From Acidimicrobiia bacterium (GTDB taxonomy: Bacteria > Actinomycetota > Acidimicrobiia > IMCC26256 > PALSA-610): 64,000 nucleotides of DNA. The stretch is taken from contig JAOSJK010000012.1 of the NCBI GenBank assembly GCA_027494135.1, positions 858,795 to 922,794 of the forward strand, read 5' to 3'. The notes under the pieces were generated by a model. The model had not been told where the DNA came from. It was given only the letters and a program-made list of their open reading frames with translations, and did no database searches. How positions within the stretch are numbered: the stretch's first letter is position 1; each line of letters starts with the position of its first letter. A program made the position numbers and the translations under genes. This document shows positions 49,354 to 57,869 of this stretch, in pieces.

Positions 49354-51458
49354 ATGACCACTCCCGACCACGCCGCATCGACCCACAGCCCCGAGACTCA
49401 CGCACACCAGGCGGCGGACGCGGGCGCCCACATCAGCGGCAGAGACGTGGCTCAGGGCGGCGATGACCATGGGTCCCATGGAGGACACGAGGGTCACGCC
49501 GAGATGTTCCGGCGACTGTTCTGGGCGAACCTCGTGCTGGCGATCCCGGTCCTGGTGTTTTCGGATCAGATCCAGGAATGGCTGAGATACGACCTCAGCT
49601 TCGCGGGGTCGAGTTGGGTCGCTCCCGTCCTTGGCACCGCTATCTACTTCTACGGCGGCCGGCCGTTCCTGACCGGTGGACGGGACGAAGCCAGGCGACG
49701 CCAGCCGGGGATGATGCTGCTGATCGCCTTGGCGATCACGGTGGCGTTCGTGGCGTCGTTGTTGTCGCTGACCGACGCGCTCGATCTCGAAGTGTGGTGG
49801 GAGCTAGCCAGCCTCATAGTCATCATGCTCCTCGGCCATTGGCTGGAGATGAAGGCCATCGGCCAGGCACAAGGGGCCCTCGCTACGCTCGCTGAACTGC
49901 TGCCCGACGAAGCCGAGCGCATCGATTCAAACGGCGAAGTCTCAACGGTCCGCCTCGCCGAACTTGCAGTCGGTGATCGTCTGCTCGTGCGATCTGGGAG
50001 CCGGGTACCCGCCGATGGCCGCATCGTCGAAGGCAGCGTCGAACTCGACGAATCGATGCTCACCGGCGAGTCAAGCCCCGTCGCCAAGTCCGCAGGCGAC
50101 GACGTCGTCGCCGGATCGGTCGCCACCGACAACACGATCCGCATCGACGTCACCGCGATCGGGGACGACACTGCCCTTGGCGGTATCCAGCGCCTGGTCG
50201 CACAAGCGCAGGAATCGAAATCACGGGCGCAAGCAATCGCCGATCGAGCCGCCGCAGTCCTCTTCTACGTCGCTCTCGCATCGGCCATCATCACTGCATT
50301 GGTGTGGCTCCTCCTGGGCGACCCCGACGACGCACTCACCCGCACGATCACGGTGCTGATCATCGCCTGTCCCCACGCCCTCGGCCTCGCGATCCCTCTC
50401 GTGGTCTCGCTCTCCACTGCGATCGCAGCCCGAGCCGGCATCCTGGTGAAGGATCGTCTCGCCCTGGAACGCATGCGCAAGGTCGACACCGTGCTGTTCG
50501 ACAAGACCGGAACCCTCACCGCCGGGGAGCACGTCGTCACCGGTCTCGCCGCCATCGACCGGGACTCCGACCGTGTCCTCGCTCTCGCCGCCGCGGTCGA
50601 AGCGGACAGTGAACATCCTCTTGCCAGAGCCATCGTCAAACACGCCCAGGCCAACAACGTCGACACGCCAGTAGCGAGCGAATTCGAAGCGATGACCGGT
50701 CGGGGGTCCGGGCCAGAGTCGCCGGCCACGCTGTCGCCGTCGGCGGCCCCTCGCTGCTCCAGTCATTCGATTTTCAACCGCCGGTCGCACTCGCGGATCA
50801 GATCGCCGAGTGGGAACAGCGTGGAGCCTCCGTTCTCCACGTCATCGCAGGCGGAGCGGCCATCGGGTCGATCGCGCTCGAAGACGACATCCGGCCCGAA
50901 TCCAAACACGCCATCGACGCTCTCCACGAACGAGACATCCAAGTGGTGATGATCACGGGCGACTCCCGAGCCGTCGCCGAGCACGTCGCGGCACAGCTTG
51001 GCATCGACGAGGTGTTCGCCGAAGTACTGCCCGAGGAAAAAGACCAGGCCGTCGTCGAACTCCAGGAACGGGGCAGGGTCGTCGCCATGATCGGCGACGG
51101 CGTCAATGACGCCCCTGCACTCGCCCGCGCCGATGTCGGCCTCGCCATCGGCGCCGGAACCGACGTCGCCATCGAGTCGGCAGGCGTCGTACTTGCCTCA
51201 TCGGACCCCCGAAACGTCCTCGGCGTCATCGAGCTGTCGAACGCGTCCTATCGCAAGATGCTCCAGAATCTCGCATGGGCGGCCGGCTACAACATTCTCG
51301 CCATTCCGCTCGCCGCTGGGGCACTCGCATCGGTCGGATTCGTACTTCCGCCAGCCGTCGGCGCCCTACTGATGAGCTTCTCCACGATCGTTGTGGCTGC
51401 GAACGCACAACTCCTCCGACGCCTCGACCTCCGACCGGCCAGCCGGCCAGTGCGATAG
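49354..51458 (+). CDS. Heavy-metal P1B-type ATPase with CPH motif (CopB-like), frameshifted
   Basis: Membrane pump for a soft or transition metal, probably copper. The N-terminal ~50 residues are His-rich (HSPETHAHQAADAGAH; DDHGSHGGHEGHAE). The A-domain has LDESMLTGESSPVAKS. The transport motif is IACPHALGLAIPL, a CPH instead of CPC (near residue 340), the mark of the P1B-3 CopB group. The phosphorylated Asp is in VLFDKTGTLTAGEHVV. The frame changes near 50700; the P/N domain continues IQVVMITGDSRAVAEHVAAQ, then MIGDGVNDAPALARADVGLA, to the stop. About 701 residues. Confidence 0.9.
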
Positions 51459-51639
51459 GAGTCTCGGCCGTCCGGCCCCGGTCCGGTACCGCCAATCGCG
51501 GACGCTGGGAGGAGGCTGCCAGCTCCGCACGGAACCGCGGGCGCTGTCCAGGCGATGGGCGTGGAGCGTTCGCTGTGATTACCGAGCCGGGACTTGCGAT
51601 CATCGAAGCGACGACGCGACCTGATTCGCGCAGATCTTC

Positions 51640-52503
51640 TCAGGTCGGCAGTCGTACGAAGGGTTCATGGTCGCCGGGAACAAGGGGGAATCTCTGGTCG
51701 GTCCAGTCAGCCTTGGCCTGTTCGATCCGGTCGGGGTCGCTGTGGACGAAGTTCCACCAGATGTGTCGTTTGCCGACGGGTTCACCGCCGAGAACGATGG
51801 CGGTGCCGGACCCGCCGAGGGTCGCTGCCGCGCTCGTTTCGAGGACTGCGAGCTGGCCGGAAGTGACTGTGTCGTCGTTCACCCGCAGGTCGCCAGTGAG
51901 AGCGATGACGCCGAGCTCGGGCAGCTCCGATGCAATCGGGACAGGATCCCGATCGTGAAGTTCGACCTGGGCCAGGATCAGCGGTGACGATCCGACAACT
52001 GGCGAGTCGAGCCCCCACCCGGACCCGACCGCGACCCTCACCGATGATTGCCCGACCGTGTCGGTGGGGATATCGGCTGCAGCGGCGTGTTGGAACGACG
52101 CTTCGGTGTCCTCTACTCCGGTGGGGAGCGCGACCCAGGTTTGCAGGCCGTGGAGTGCTCGGGATCGAGTCCGGTCGTCGGAGTGCGAGCGTTCGGTATG
52201 GGTGACACCGGACCCGGCGGTCATCCAGTTGACCGCTCCTGGCTCGATGGCCTGCACCGCGCCGATCGAGTCCCGGTGCACTATGCGACCGTCGAAGAGG
52301 TAGGTCACGGTCGACAGGCCGATGTGGGGATGGGCGTCGACGTCAATCCCCGATCCGGGGGCCAATGTCTCGGGGCCGATGATGTCGGCGTAGATGAACG
52401 GTCCGACCATTCGGCGGGCGCGGTAGGGCAACAAACGCCGCACCTGACCGCCTCCTACGGGCCGTTCGCGGGGATCGATGCGGAGTTCGATCGCGGAACT
52501 CAC
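51640..52503 (-). CDS. Pirin-family protein
   Basis: The GTG at 52503 overlaps the DUF5996 stop. The 287-residue bicupin reads RRLLPYRARRMVGPFIYADI, DAHPHIGLSTVTYLFDGRIV, HRDSIGAVQAIEPGAVNWMT, AGSGVTHTERS and LHGLQTWVALPTG, the standard pirin N-domain with its metal His/His/His/Glu set. Relatives include quercetin dioxygenases and regulators. It is the last gene of an overlapping operon with VOC and maleylacetate-reductase genes, which suggests aromatic-compound metabolism. Confidence 0.9.
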   Translation of the reverse strand: MSSAIELRIDPRERPVGGGQVRRLLPYRARRMVGPFIYADIIGPETLAPGSGIDVDAHPHIGLSTVTYLFDGRIVHRDSIGAVQAIEPGAVNWMTAGSGVTHTERSHSDDRTRSRALHGLQTWVALPTGVEDTEASFQHAAAADIPTDTVGQSSVRVAVGSGWGLDSPVVGSSPLILAQVELHDRDPVPIASELPELGVIALTGDLRVNDDTVTSGQLAVLETSAAATLGGSGTAIVLGGEPVGKRHIWWNFVHSDPDRIEQAKADWTDQRFPLVPGDHEPFVRLPT

Positions 52504-53132
52504 GACGGCCGGTCGGGTCGGGTCCGCCACCAGTCGGGGCCTTCGGGATGGACGCACTCGAGTTTGTCTCGATCCCAGCTGGCCAGCTCGGCGGCAGCGG
52601 CATGCGTGGATTCGAAGAACGATTGGAGGACGGCGTCGGGATCGTCGGCGGCGGTCACCGCCGTGTAGGGAAGTGCGAACTCGCCGAGTTCGCCGAGCCA
52701 GAAGGCCTCGGCCGGTTGCACCGCAGCGTCAGTGAAGCCCTCGGGAGTCGGTGAGGCGTAGGCATAGATGATTGGGGCGGGGGCGTCACGGTTGCCCGGC
52801 CAGAATCCGACGCTGGTGACCTCGTGGGAGTAGGCCTCTCGGGCCACGTCGTCGGGGAAGTTGGGTACGCCGCCGGGGTGCGGCGGTGCAGTTCGTCCGG
52901 AGAACCGAGTTGTGGCGAGGTCGAAGCTTCCCCAGAAGAGATGCACGGGGCTGGCCTTGCCCTTGAAACCGGCCCGGAACCAGCTGAAGGCCCGGTCGGT
53001 CTGTAGCAGCGCCCGCCAGAGAGCGTGGGCGTGGTCGGGTTCGTAGGTTCGTCGGGCGGTTGTGTCGATCCACTCGTCGGTCGGCAAGACCGGCCAGGCG
53101 TTGTTGGGCGTTGAGGTGTCGGGCATTGTCAT
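52500..53132 (-). CDS. DUF5996 family protein with internal deletion
   Basis: The 210-residue product starts with the family N-terminus (NAWPVLPTDEWIDT), jumps directly to TARRTYEPDHAHALWRALLQ, then SWFRAGFKGKASPVHLFWGS, FDLATTRFSGRTAPPHPGG and REAYSHEVTSVGFWPGN. Normal members are about 300 residues, with roughly 90-100 residues between the WxDT segment and the YxPxxAxxxWRxL segment. That part is missing here without breaking the frame. The C-terminal half is intact. The function of the family is unknown. It is coupled at both ends by four-base overlaps. Confidence 0.75.
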   Translation of the reverse strand: MTMPDTSTPNNAWPVLPTDEWIDTTARRTYEPDHAHALWRALLQTDRAFSWFRAGFKGKASPVHLFWGSFDLATTRFSGRTAPPHPGGVPNFPDDVAREAYSHEVTSVGFWPGNRDAPAPIIYAYASPTPEGFTDAAVQPAEAFWLGELGEFALPYTAVTAADDPDAVLQSFFESTHAAAAELASWDRDKLECVHPEGPDWWRTRPDRPS

Positions 53133-54175
53133 GCCGTTTCAGTTGCAGGTTGGGCGGCGGCGGTGAGGACTGGTTCGACTTCTTCGAGGTCTACGTCGGC
53201 GTGTTCGGCGATCGCTTCGGCGGCTTCGTCGAATCGGTCGGCGGGAAAGCCGATGTCGGCCAGCGACGACGGGGCGGCGAGTCGATCGATCAGGGCATGC
53301 AGCGCTTCGGCGGGATCGGGGCCGAGCGCGTCGTGAAATCGTTGGTGAATGTCGGGCATGGCGGACAGCTGGTGGGCGACCACGTGCGGTGTGAGTACGG
53401 CATACATGGCGCCGTGGTCGAGGTCGAACATGCCACCCAGCACGTGAGCGGTCTTGTGCAGGAGTCCGGTGCCGGCGGTGGCGAGCACCGAACCGGCCCG
53501 GTGGGCTCCGTAGAGCAGGCGGGATCGGGCCTCGATGTCGTCGAGCCGGTCGGCCACGTCCTCGACTGCATCGACTATCGCTTTGATTGCGACGACGGCT
53601 CCCTCGATGGTGATGGGTGATGTGTCGGGTAGCCACATCGCCTCGACGCAGTGCGCCAGCGCATTGCACGCGCTGTTCACCGTGACCTCTCGAGGCAGCC
53701 CGACGGTGAGTTCGGGGTCGTAGATCACCGTGGATGGCAGTACCCGCAACGACCGGCCGGTCTTCTTCGCGCCGCCGTCGCTCGTGCCCCAGATCGGGGT
53801 CATCTCGGACCCGGCGTAGGTGGTCGGGATCGCCAGCAGGGCAACGTCTCGCTCGAGCGCAACCATCTTGGCCAGCCCAGTCGACGAACCCCCACCGATC
53901 GTCAAGACGGTGTTGGGCTCGAAGGAATCGACGACGTCGAGCGCAGCGCGCACGACCGCGGCTGGGACATGGGGTCGCACACCGATGATCGTCTCGACCG
54001 GCATGTGGAGCTGGGAAACGAGGTCGTCGATGGTCGCTGTGTCGTGCGACCCACCGATGATCAAGACTCGGGACGCCCCCAGCGAGGCGAGCTCGCCAGG
54101 GGTCTCCGAGCGGCGGCCGGCGCCGAACACGATTCTGCCCGGCAATTGGTCGTGGCTGAAGTCGAGATCGCTCAC
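53129..54175 (-). CDS. Maleylacetate reductase (iron-containing alcohol dehydrogenase family)
   Basis: Reduces maleylacetate to 3-oxoadipate in hydroxyquinol, resorcinol and chlorocatechol pathways. 348 residues. Motifs: LPGRIVFGAGRRSETPGELA, VLTIGGGSSTGLAKMVALER, AIPTTYAGSEMTPIWGTSDG, NSACNALAHCVEAMW, and the metal region HKTAHVLGGMFDLDHGAMYA. The TYAGSEMTPIWG variant is distinctive for maleylacetate reductases within the family. Flanked in the operon by a VOC enzyme and pirin, it fits ring-cleavage metabolism. Confidence 0.88.
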   Translation of the reverse strand: MSDLDFSHDQLPGRIVFGAGRRSETPGELASLGASRVLIIGGSHDTATIDDLVSQLHMPVETIIGVRPHVPAAVVRAALDVVDSFEPNTVLTIGGGSSTGLAKMVALERDVALLAIPTTYAGSEMTPIWGTSDGGAKKTGRSLRVLPSTVIYDPELTVGLPREVTVNSACNALAHCVEAMWLPDTSPITIEGAVVAIKAIVDAVEDVADRLDDIEARSRLLYGAHRAGSVLATAGTGLLHKTAHVLGGMFDLDHGAMYAVLTPHVVAHQLSAMPDIHQRFHDALGPDPAEALHALIDRLAAPSSLADIGFPADRFDEAAEAIAEHADVDLEEVEPVLTAAAQPATETA

Positions 54176-54705
54176 ATCACGGCCGAACCGTACATCTCAC
54201 CCAGCGGATCGGAGATGAGCTCGAGGCGTTCATTGTCCGGGCCCCGGAAGTAGATCGACGAACCGTGAATGTGGTCGTAGTCGATGTCGAGGTCGTCGAG
54301 CTTGGACTTCAACCGTTCCCACTTCTCGCGCTCGACCGAGATCGCCAAGTGATGAAGTCCTCCGAGCACCTCGGCGTAGTCGCCGACGTCGAGCCCAGGG
54401 AAGTCGAAGAACGCAAGCGCGTTCTCGTGTCCGATGTCGAAGAAGAAGTGGGTCGAACCGACGTAGTCGCGATTCTCGAACAACTCGGTCAGGGGGAACT
54501 CCAGGACTTCCTGATAGAAGCGGATCGTTCGCTCGACGTCGCTCGACACCAGCGCCACGTGATGCACCCCGCGGGCGGCCGACGCGGGCCGGTCCTCGCG
54601 ATCCATGAGATAGGTCCTGCGGAGTTCATCCCACTCCGCAGTTCGGTCGGGATGAGCAGTCCGGTCTTTGTCGGCCATGTCGGTTCCTGTGTTCTCGTCG
54701 GTCAT
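54172..54705 (-). CDS. VOC-family (glyoxalase/extradiol dioxygenase fold) protein
   Basis: 177 residues. After a charged lead of about 40 residues come RGVHHVALVSSDVERTIRFY, then QEVLEFPLTELFENRDYVGS, HFFFDIGHENALAFFDFPG, LGGLHHLAISVEREKWERLK and SIYFRGPDNERLELISDP. The paired His...Glu metal sites of a VOC enzyme are present. It may be a dioxygenase or an isomerase of the same aromatic pathway. Its GTG start overlaps the end of the pirin relic, and its stop overlaps the next gene. Confidence 0.85.
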   Translation of the reverse strand: MTDENTGTDMADKDRTAHPDRTAEWDELRRTYLMDREDRPASAARGVHHVALVSSDVERTIRFYQEVLEFPLTELFENRDYVGSTHFFFDIGHENALAFFDFPGLDVGDYAEVLGGLHHLAISVEREKWERLKSKLDDLDIDYDHIHGSSIYFRGPDNERLELISDPLGEMYGSAVM

Positions 54706-54960
54706 TGCGTTGCTCCGGTGGTCCAGATCAGCAGCTCTGCTCCTTCGTCTCCGGCAGTCACGACGAGTATGTCGGTGCCGGTGAGTCGAACTGCGTCACC
54801 GGTATCGAGTGGCGTGTCTGATTCAAGGGTTGCGCTCCCTCGGGCCACGAAGAGGTGGCGTAATCGGCGTCGGGCACCCTCGCCGTCTCGCCCGGGCCTA
54901 GACGGCATCCCCACAACACCGCATCTCGCTGTTGGATGTGATTGGCAGGAACGGGAGCCT
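54702..54960 (-). pseudogene. Pirin C-terminal remnant
   Basis: The frame at 54702-54914 ends in RHLFVARGSATLESDTPLDT, then AVRLTGTDILVVTAGDEGAE and LLIWTTG, a pirin C-domain end. The neighbouring frame upstream reads QQRDAVLWGCRLGPGETARV, the strand that should precede it. A frame change near 54868 therefore separates them, and the whole N-domain is missing. It overlaps the VOC gene start, so the operon once began with a pirin as well as ending with one. Confidence 0.6.
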
Positions 54961-55086
54961 CGCAGCCGTCTGTGGTGTGGTCGCGTTGATTCTCAGCGGG
55001 CCTCACGCGCCGCCGACCAGAAGCCGGGCGTGTCGCCGTGATCGACGGCTGCGGAACGTCGTCTCGGAACCCGGGCAACCGATCTA

Positions 55087-55158
55087 TGTCCGGAAATCGA
55101 GACACTCACATCTTGTCCGCAAATCAAGACAGTATTACAGTGTCCGGATATGGAGACA
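55087..55158 (+). promoter_or_regulatory. Three phased TGTC-N10-GACA operators of hipBA
   Basis: TGTCCGGAAATCGAGACA (55087), TGTCCGCAAATCAAGACA (55114) and TGTCCGGATATGGAGACA (55141) are three 18-bp copies, each with the inverted ends TGTC...GACA and each starting exactly 27 bases after the last. The third covers the hipB start codon (ATG 55150). A possible -10, TATTAC (55133), lies between copies two and three. By analogy with E. coli HipB (TATCC-N8-GGATA) these are the autoregulatory binding sites of the HipB/HipA complex. Confidence 0.75.
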
Positions 55159-55404
55159 TCCGAGCCGACCTCGACATCCCGCGCGCCGTACCGCATCTAC
55201 ACCCCAGAGTCCTTGGGGGCGGCCATCCGCCACTACCGGACCGAAGCAGGGCTCTCCCAGGCTCAACTCGCGCAAATGGCCGGGCTGAACCGGACGTACC
55301 TCTCGAATTTGGAGAGCGGCAAAGAGACCGAGCAGGTTCGCCGGATGCTCCGCGTGCTCCGCCAACTCGACGTCCGAATGACCTTGGACAAGGCGGAGTG
55401 GTAG
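55150..55404 (+). CDS. hipB: HipB-type XRE antitoxin/autorepressor
   Basis: The 84-residue product has a short polar lead, then ESLGAAIRHYRTEAGLSQAQ, LAQMAGLNRTYLSNLESGKE and VRRMLRVLRQLDVRMTL, a clear XRE helix-turn-helix of HipB size. It ends one base inside the hipA start (TAGTG). Its gene begins inside the third operator copy, so it should repress itself and hipA. Confidence 0.88.
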   Translation: METSEPTSTSRAPYRIYTPESLGAAIRHYRTEAGLSQAQLAQMAGLNRTYLSNLESGKETEQVRRMLRVLRQLDVRMTLDKAEW

Positions 55405-56630
55405 TGGCCGACGAGCTTGCCGTCTGGCTCCACGGGACGTGGGTGGCAACGATCGACAGCGCACGGCGGCGAGTGCGGCTGACGTACACGGACGAGGCGC
55501 GCGGCCTGTACGCGCCCGGTACGCCGGTGTTGTCGCTGTCGCTTCCCGTCCGGGCGGAACGCTTCCCTCAGGGCATCGTTCGACCATTCCTCGATGGCCT
55601 TCTCCCGGAAGGTGAGTCGAGACGGGTGATTGCCAGAGCCGTCGGGGTTGATGCCGAAGACACCTACGGATTGGTCAGAGCGCTCGGCCGGGACTGTGCC
55701 GGTGCGATTGTCATCCAGCCAGTGGAGGAGTCCGCTCCCCCGCCTTCAACGGCCGTTACCGCCGATCCCCTCTCCGACGAGGAACTCGCCGACCTCGTAC
55801 GCAACCTCAGAAATGCACCTCTCGGCGCGGGCGGCCGAGTTCGGGTTTCCCTCGCTGGCGTGCAGGAGAAGCTCCTCCTGACGCGGATGCCGGACAACAC
55901 GTGGGGCCGGCCAGTGGACGGCACGCCGTCCACCCACATCCTCAAGCCTGAGATCGCCGCGTATCCGAACACGATCGAGAACGAGGCCTTCTGCATGCGC
56001 GTTGCGAAGCACCTCGGCCTCCGGGTCGCGAACGTGGAGACGACGGAGGTGGCCGGACGCAAACTCATCGTCGTCGAGCGCTACGACCGCATGGTTCAAC
56101 CGGACGGCACGGTGGAGCGGATCCACCAGGAGGACTTCTGCCAGGCGACCGGGGCGAGGCCGGAGCACAAGTACCAGCAAGACGGTGGACCGCCACTCAA
56201 GCGGATAGCCGAGATCGTCGCTGCCGTGACAGTTCGGGGTTCGTTGGAACGCCTCCTGCAAGCCGTGACCCTCAACACCTTGGTCGGAAACGGCGACGCG
56301 CACGCCAAGAACCTCTCGCTCCTCCACGAACGCTCCGGCGTACTGCAACTCGCGCCTATCTACGACGTGATGTGCACGCTGACCTACGACGACGATCGGC
56401 TGGCTATGTACGTGGACGATGTCCACCGGACCAATCGGGTGACCACGCAGCGACTCGCCAACGAAGCAGCAAGCTGGGGTCTTCCGCGCCGGCGGTGCGA
56501 GGAGATCGTCGCTGACATCCTCGACCGCGCACCAGGCGCCATCGACGCAGCGCGGGACGAGACCGCCGGGGTTCCGGACGCGATAGTGAGCACCGCCGAC
56601 AGCCAGCTCACGCAGCTCCGCGGCAACTAG
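55404..56630 (+). CDS. hipA: HipA-type serine/threonine kinase toxin
   Basis: Kinase toxin; the E. coli enzyme phosphorylates glutamyl-tRNA synthetase and induces persistence. 408 residues from GTG 55404. HipA_N: FPQGIVRPFLDGLLPEGESR. Catalytic part: VSLAGVQEKLLLTR, THILKPEIAAYPNTIENEAF, CQATGARPEHKYQQDGGP, LNTLVGNGDAHAKNLSLLHE (catalytic Asp and Asn) and PIYDVMCTLTYDDD (metal Asp). All key residues are present, so the toxin should be active. A GTG start overlapping the antitoxin stop keeps synthesis coupled. Confidence 0.92.
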   Translation: MADELAVWLHGTWVATIDSARRRVRLTYTDEARGLYAPGTPVLSLSLPVRAERFPQGIVRPFLDGLLPEGESRRVIARAVGVDAEDTYGLVRALGRDCAGAIVIQPVEESAPPPSTAVTADPLSDEELADLVRNLRNAPLGAGGRVRVSLAGVQEKLLLTRMPDNTWGRPVDGTPSTHILKPEIAAYPNTIENEAFCMRVAKHLGLRVANVETTEVAGRKLIVVERYDRMVQPDGTVERIHQEDFCQATGARPEHKYQQDGGPPLKRIAEIVAAVTVRGSLERLLQAVTLNTLVGNGDAHAKNLSLLHERSGVLQLAPIYDVMCTLTYDDDRLAMYVDDVHRTNRVTTQRLANEAASWGLPRRRCEEIVADILDRAPGAIDAARDETAGVPDAIVSTADSQLTQLRGN

Positions 56631-56730
56631 TGGAGTGCAGCACCTGCGATCGTTCCGACAGCCAGCACAATGGCAGGCACGGGTCACCAAACCCAGTGCG
56701 ATTCAGGCCTGAACCGTCCCGTGACGGCCC

Positions 56731-56754
56731 ATCCGTTAGAAGATCCGTTAGAAG
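56731..56754 (+). repeat. 12-bp direct tandem repeat
   Basis: ATCCGTTAGAAG occurs twice in direct succession in the gap between hipA and the nucleotidyltransferase gene. It may be part of the promoter region of the MNT-HEPN pair. The rest of 56631-56831 shows no gene. Confidence 0.6.
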
Positions 56755-56831
56755 CCGAGGCGCACCACCAGCCGGGACTACCAGCAAATACGGAAGAATC
56801 GTTCCATTTCTGCGGGCTAGTGGCGTAAACT

Positions 56832-57461
56832 GTGCCCGTGGACTTCGTCCGACCGATCGAGGCCATCGTGCCAGGCGCCCAGGGACGGGTGCTCGCCGTC
56901 CTGGCCGAGACCACTGCCGAGCTCAACCTACGGACCCTCGCCCAGCTCGCCGGGATCAGCCAGGCACAGGCATCCCGCTTGCTGCCCGACCTCGTCGCTC
57001 TCGGCGTCGTCGAGCGGCGGGAGGTTCCGCCGGCTTCCCTGTTCCGCCTCGTGCCCGAGCACGTCGCAGCCCGCTACCTGCTCGCCTTGGCTCGTGCCAC
57101 CGACACCGTGCTCGACGAGATGGGTCGACTCGCCGGAGCGCTCCCCCACCCACCGGTGAGCGTGATCGTCTTCGGTTCGTTCGCCCGCCGCGAGGCCGGC
57201 CGCGACAGCGACATAGACGTCGTGGTCGTCCGCCCAGCGGAGATCGACGAGGACAACGACGCGTGGTCGGCCTCGCTCGAAGCCTGGCGCCGCGACGTGC
57301 GCCGACTCACTGGAAACCCGGTCGAGGTTCTCGAGGTGAGTGTGGACGAGGCAGCCACGAAGCTCGCCGGCCGCACCCAGGTGTGGGCGGACGTCCGACG
57401 TGACGGCCGTGTCGTGCACGGGCTCGGCATCGATGAGCTCCGGGCGGTGCGCAGTGCCTAA
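56832..57461 (+). CDS. MNT-type nucleotidyltransferase with winged HTH (antitoxin)
   Basis: 209 residues. The N-terminal winged helix (LRTLAQLAGISQAQASRLLP, LVALGVVERREVPPASLF) precedes a minimal nucleotidyltransferase core VIVFGSFARREAGRDSDIDV, with the GSF...DxD catalytic motif. Such proteins AMPylate and silence a neighbouring HEPN RNase toxin. The GTG of the HEPN gene overlaps its last codons by eight bases. Start 56832 or 56838 (both GTG). Confidence 0.82.
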   Translation: MPVDFVRPIEAIVPGAQGRVLAVLAETTAELNLRTLAQLAGISQAQASRLLPDLVALGVVERREVPPASLFRLVPEHVAARYLLALARATDTVLDEMGRLAGALPHPPVSVIVFGSFARREAGRDSDIDVVVVRPAEIDEDNDAWSASLEAWRRDVRRLTGNPVEVLEVSVDEAATKLAGRTQVWADVRRDGRVVHGLGIDELRAVRSA

Positions 57462-57861
57462 GCCCGGTCGCACCAGGCCGGTGTCGGCCGCGCAGGTAGG
57501 CGCCTACGCCGCCAAGGCGCAGGAGTTCGCCGAGGCGGCAGCCAGTGATCTGGCGGCCGGGCGCAACATCGCTGCGACGAGCCTCGCCATCCATGCCGGC
57601 ATCAACTCTGCGGACGCCGTCTGCGGCGCTCGCCTCGGCAAGCGAGCCGCCGGCGAGGACCACGACCAGGTCCTCACGCTGCTCCGCCAGGCAGGCCCCG
57701 ACGGCACCGAGGTCGAGCGCGAGCTGTGCCGGATCCTGCCGCTCAAGGCGAAGTCCGAGTACGAACCAGACGGCATCGCCCCGTCGGTCGCGGCCAAGGC
57801 GGTCGAGCGCGCCCAACGGTGCGCCGCGGTGGCCCGACGAGTAGCCTCCACGACGAGGTAG
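57454..57861 (+). CDS. HEPN-domain protein (toxin of an MNT-HEPN pair)
   Basis: 135 residues, all-helical: YAAKAQEFAEAAASDLAAGR, NIAATSLAIHAGINSADAVC, and RLGKRAAGEDHDQVLTLLRQ. RAAGEDH fits the RX4-6H RNase motif of HEPN toxins. A polar C-terminal helix follows (AKAVERAQRCAAVARRV). Coupled to the MNT gene. Expected to cleave RNA unless modified by its partner. Confidence 0.78.
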   Translation: MPKPGRTRPVSAAQVGAYAAKAQEFAEAAASDLAAGRNIAATSLAIHAGINSADAVCGARLGKRAAGEDHDQVLTLLRQAGPDGTEVERELCRILPLKAKSEYEPDGIAPSVAAKAVERAQRCAAVARRVASTTR

Positions 57862-57869
57862 CCCCACCC

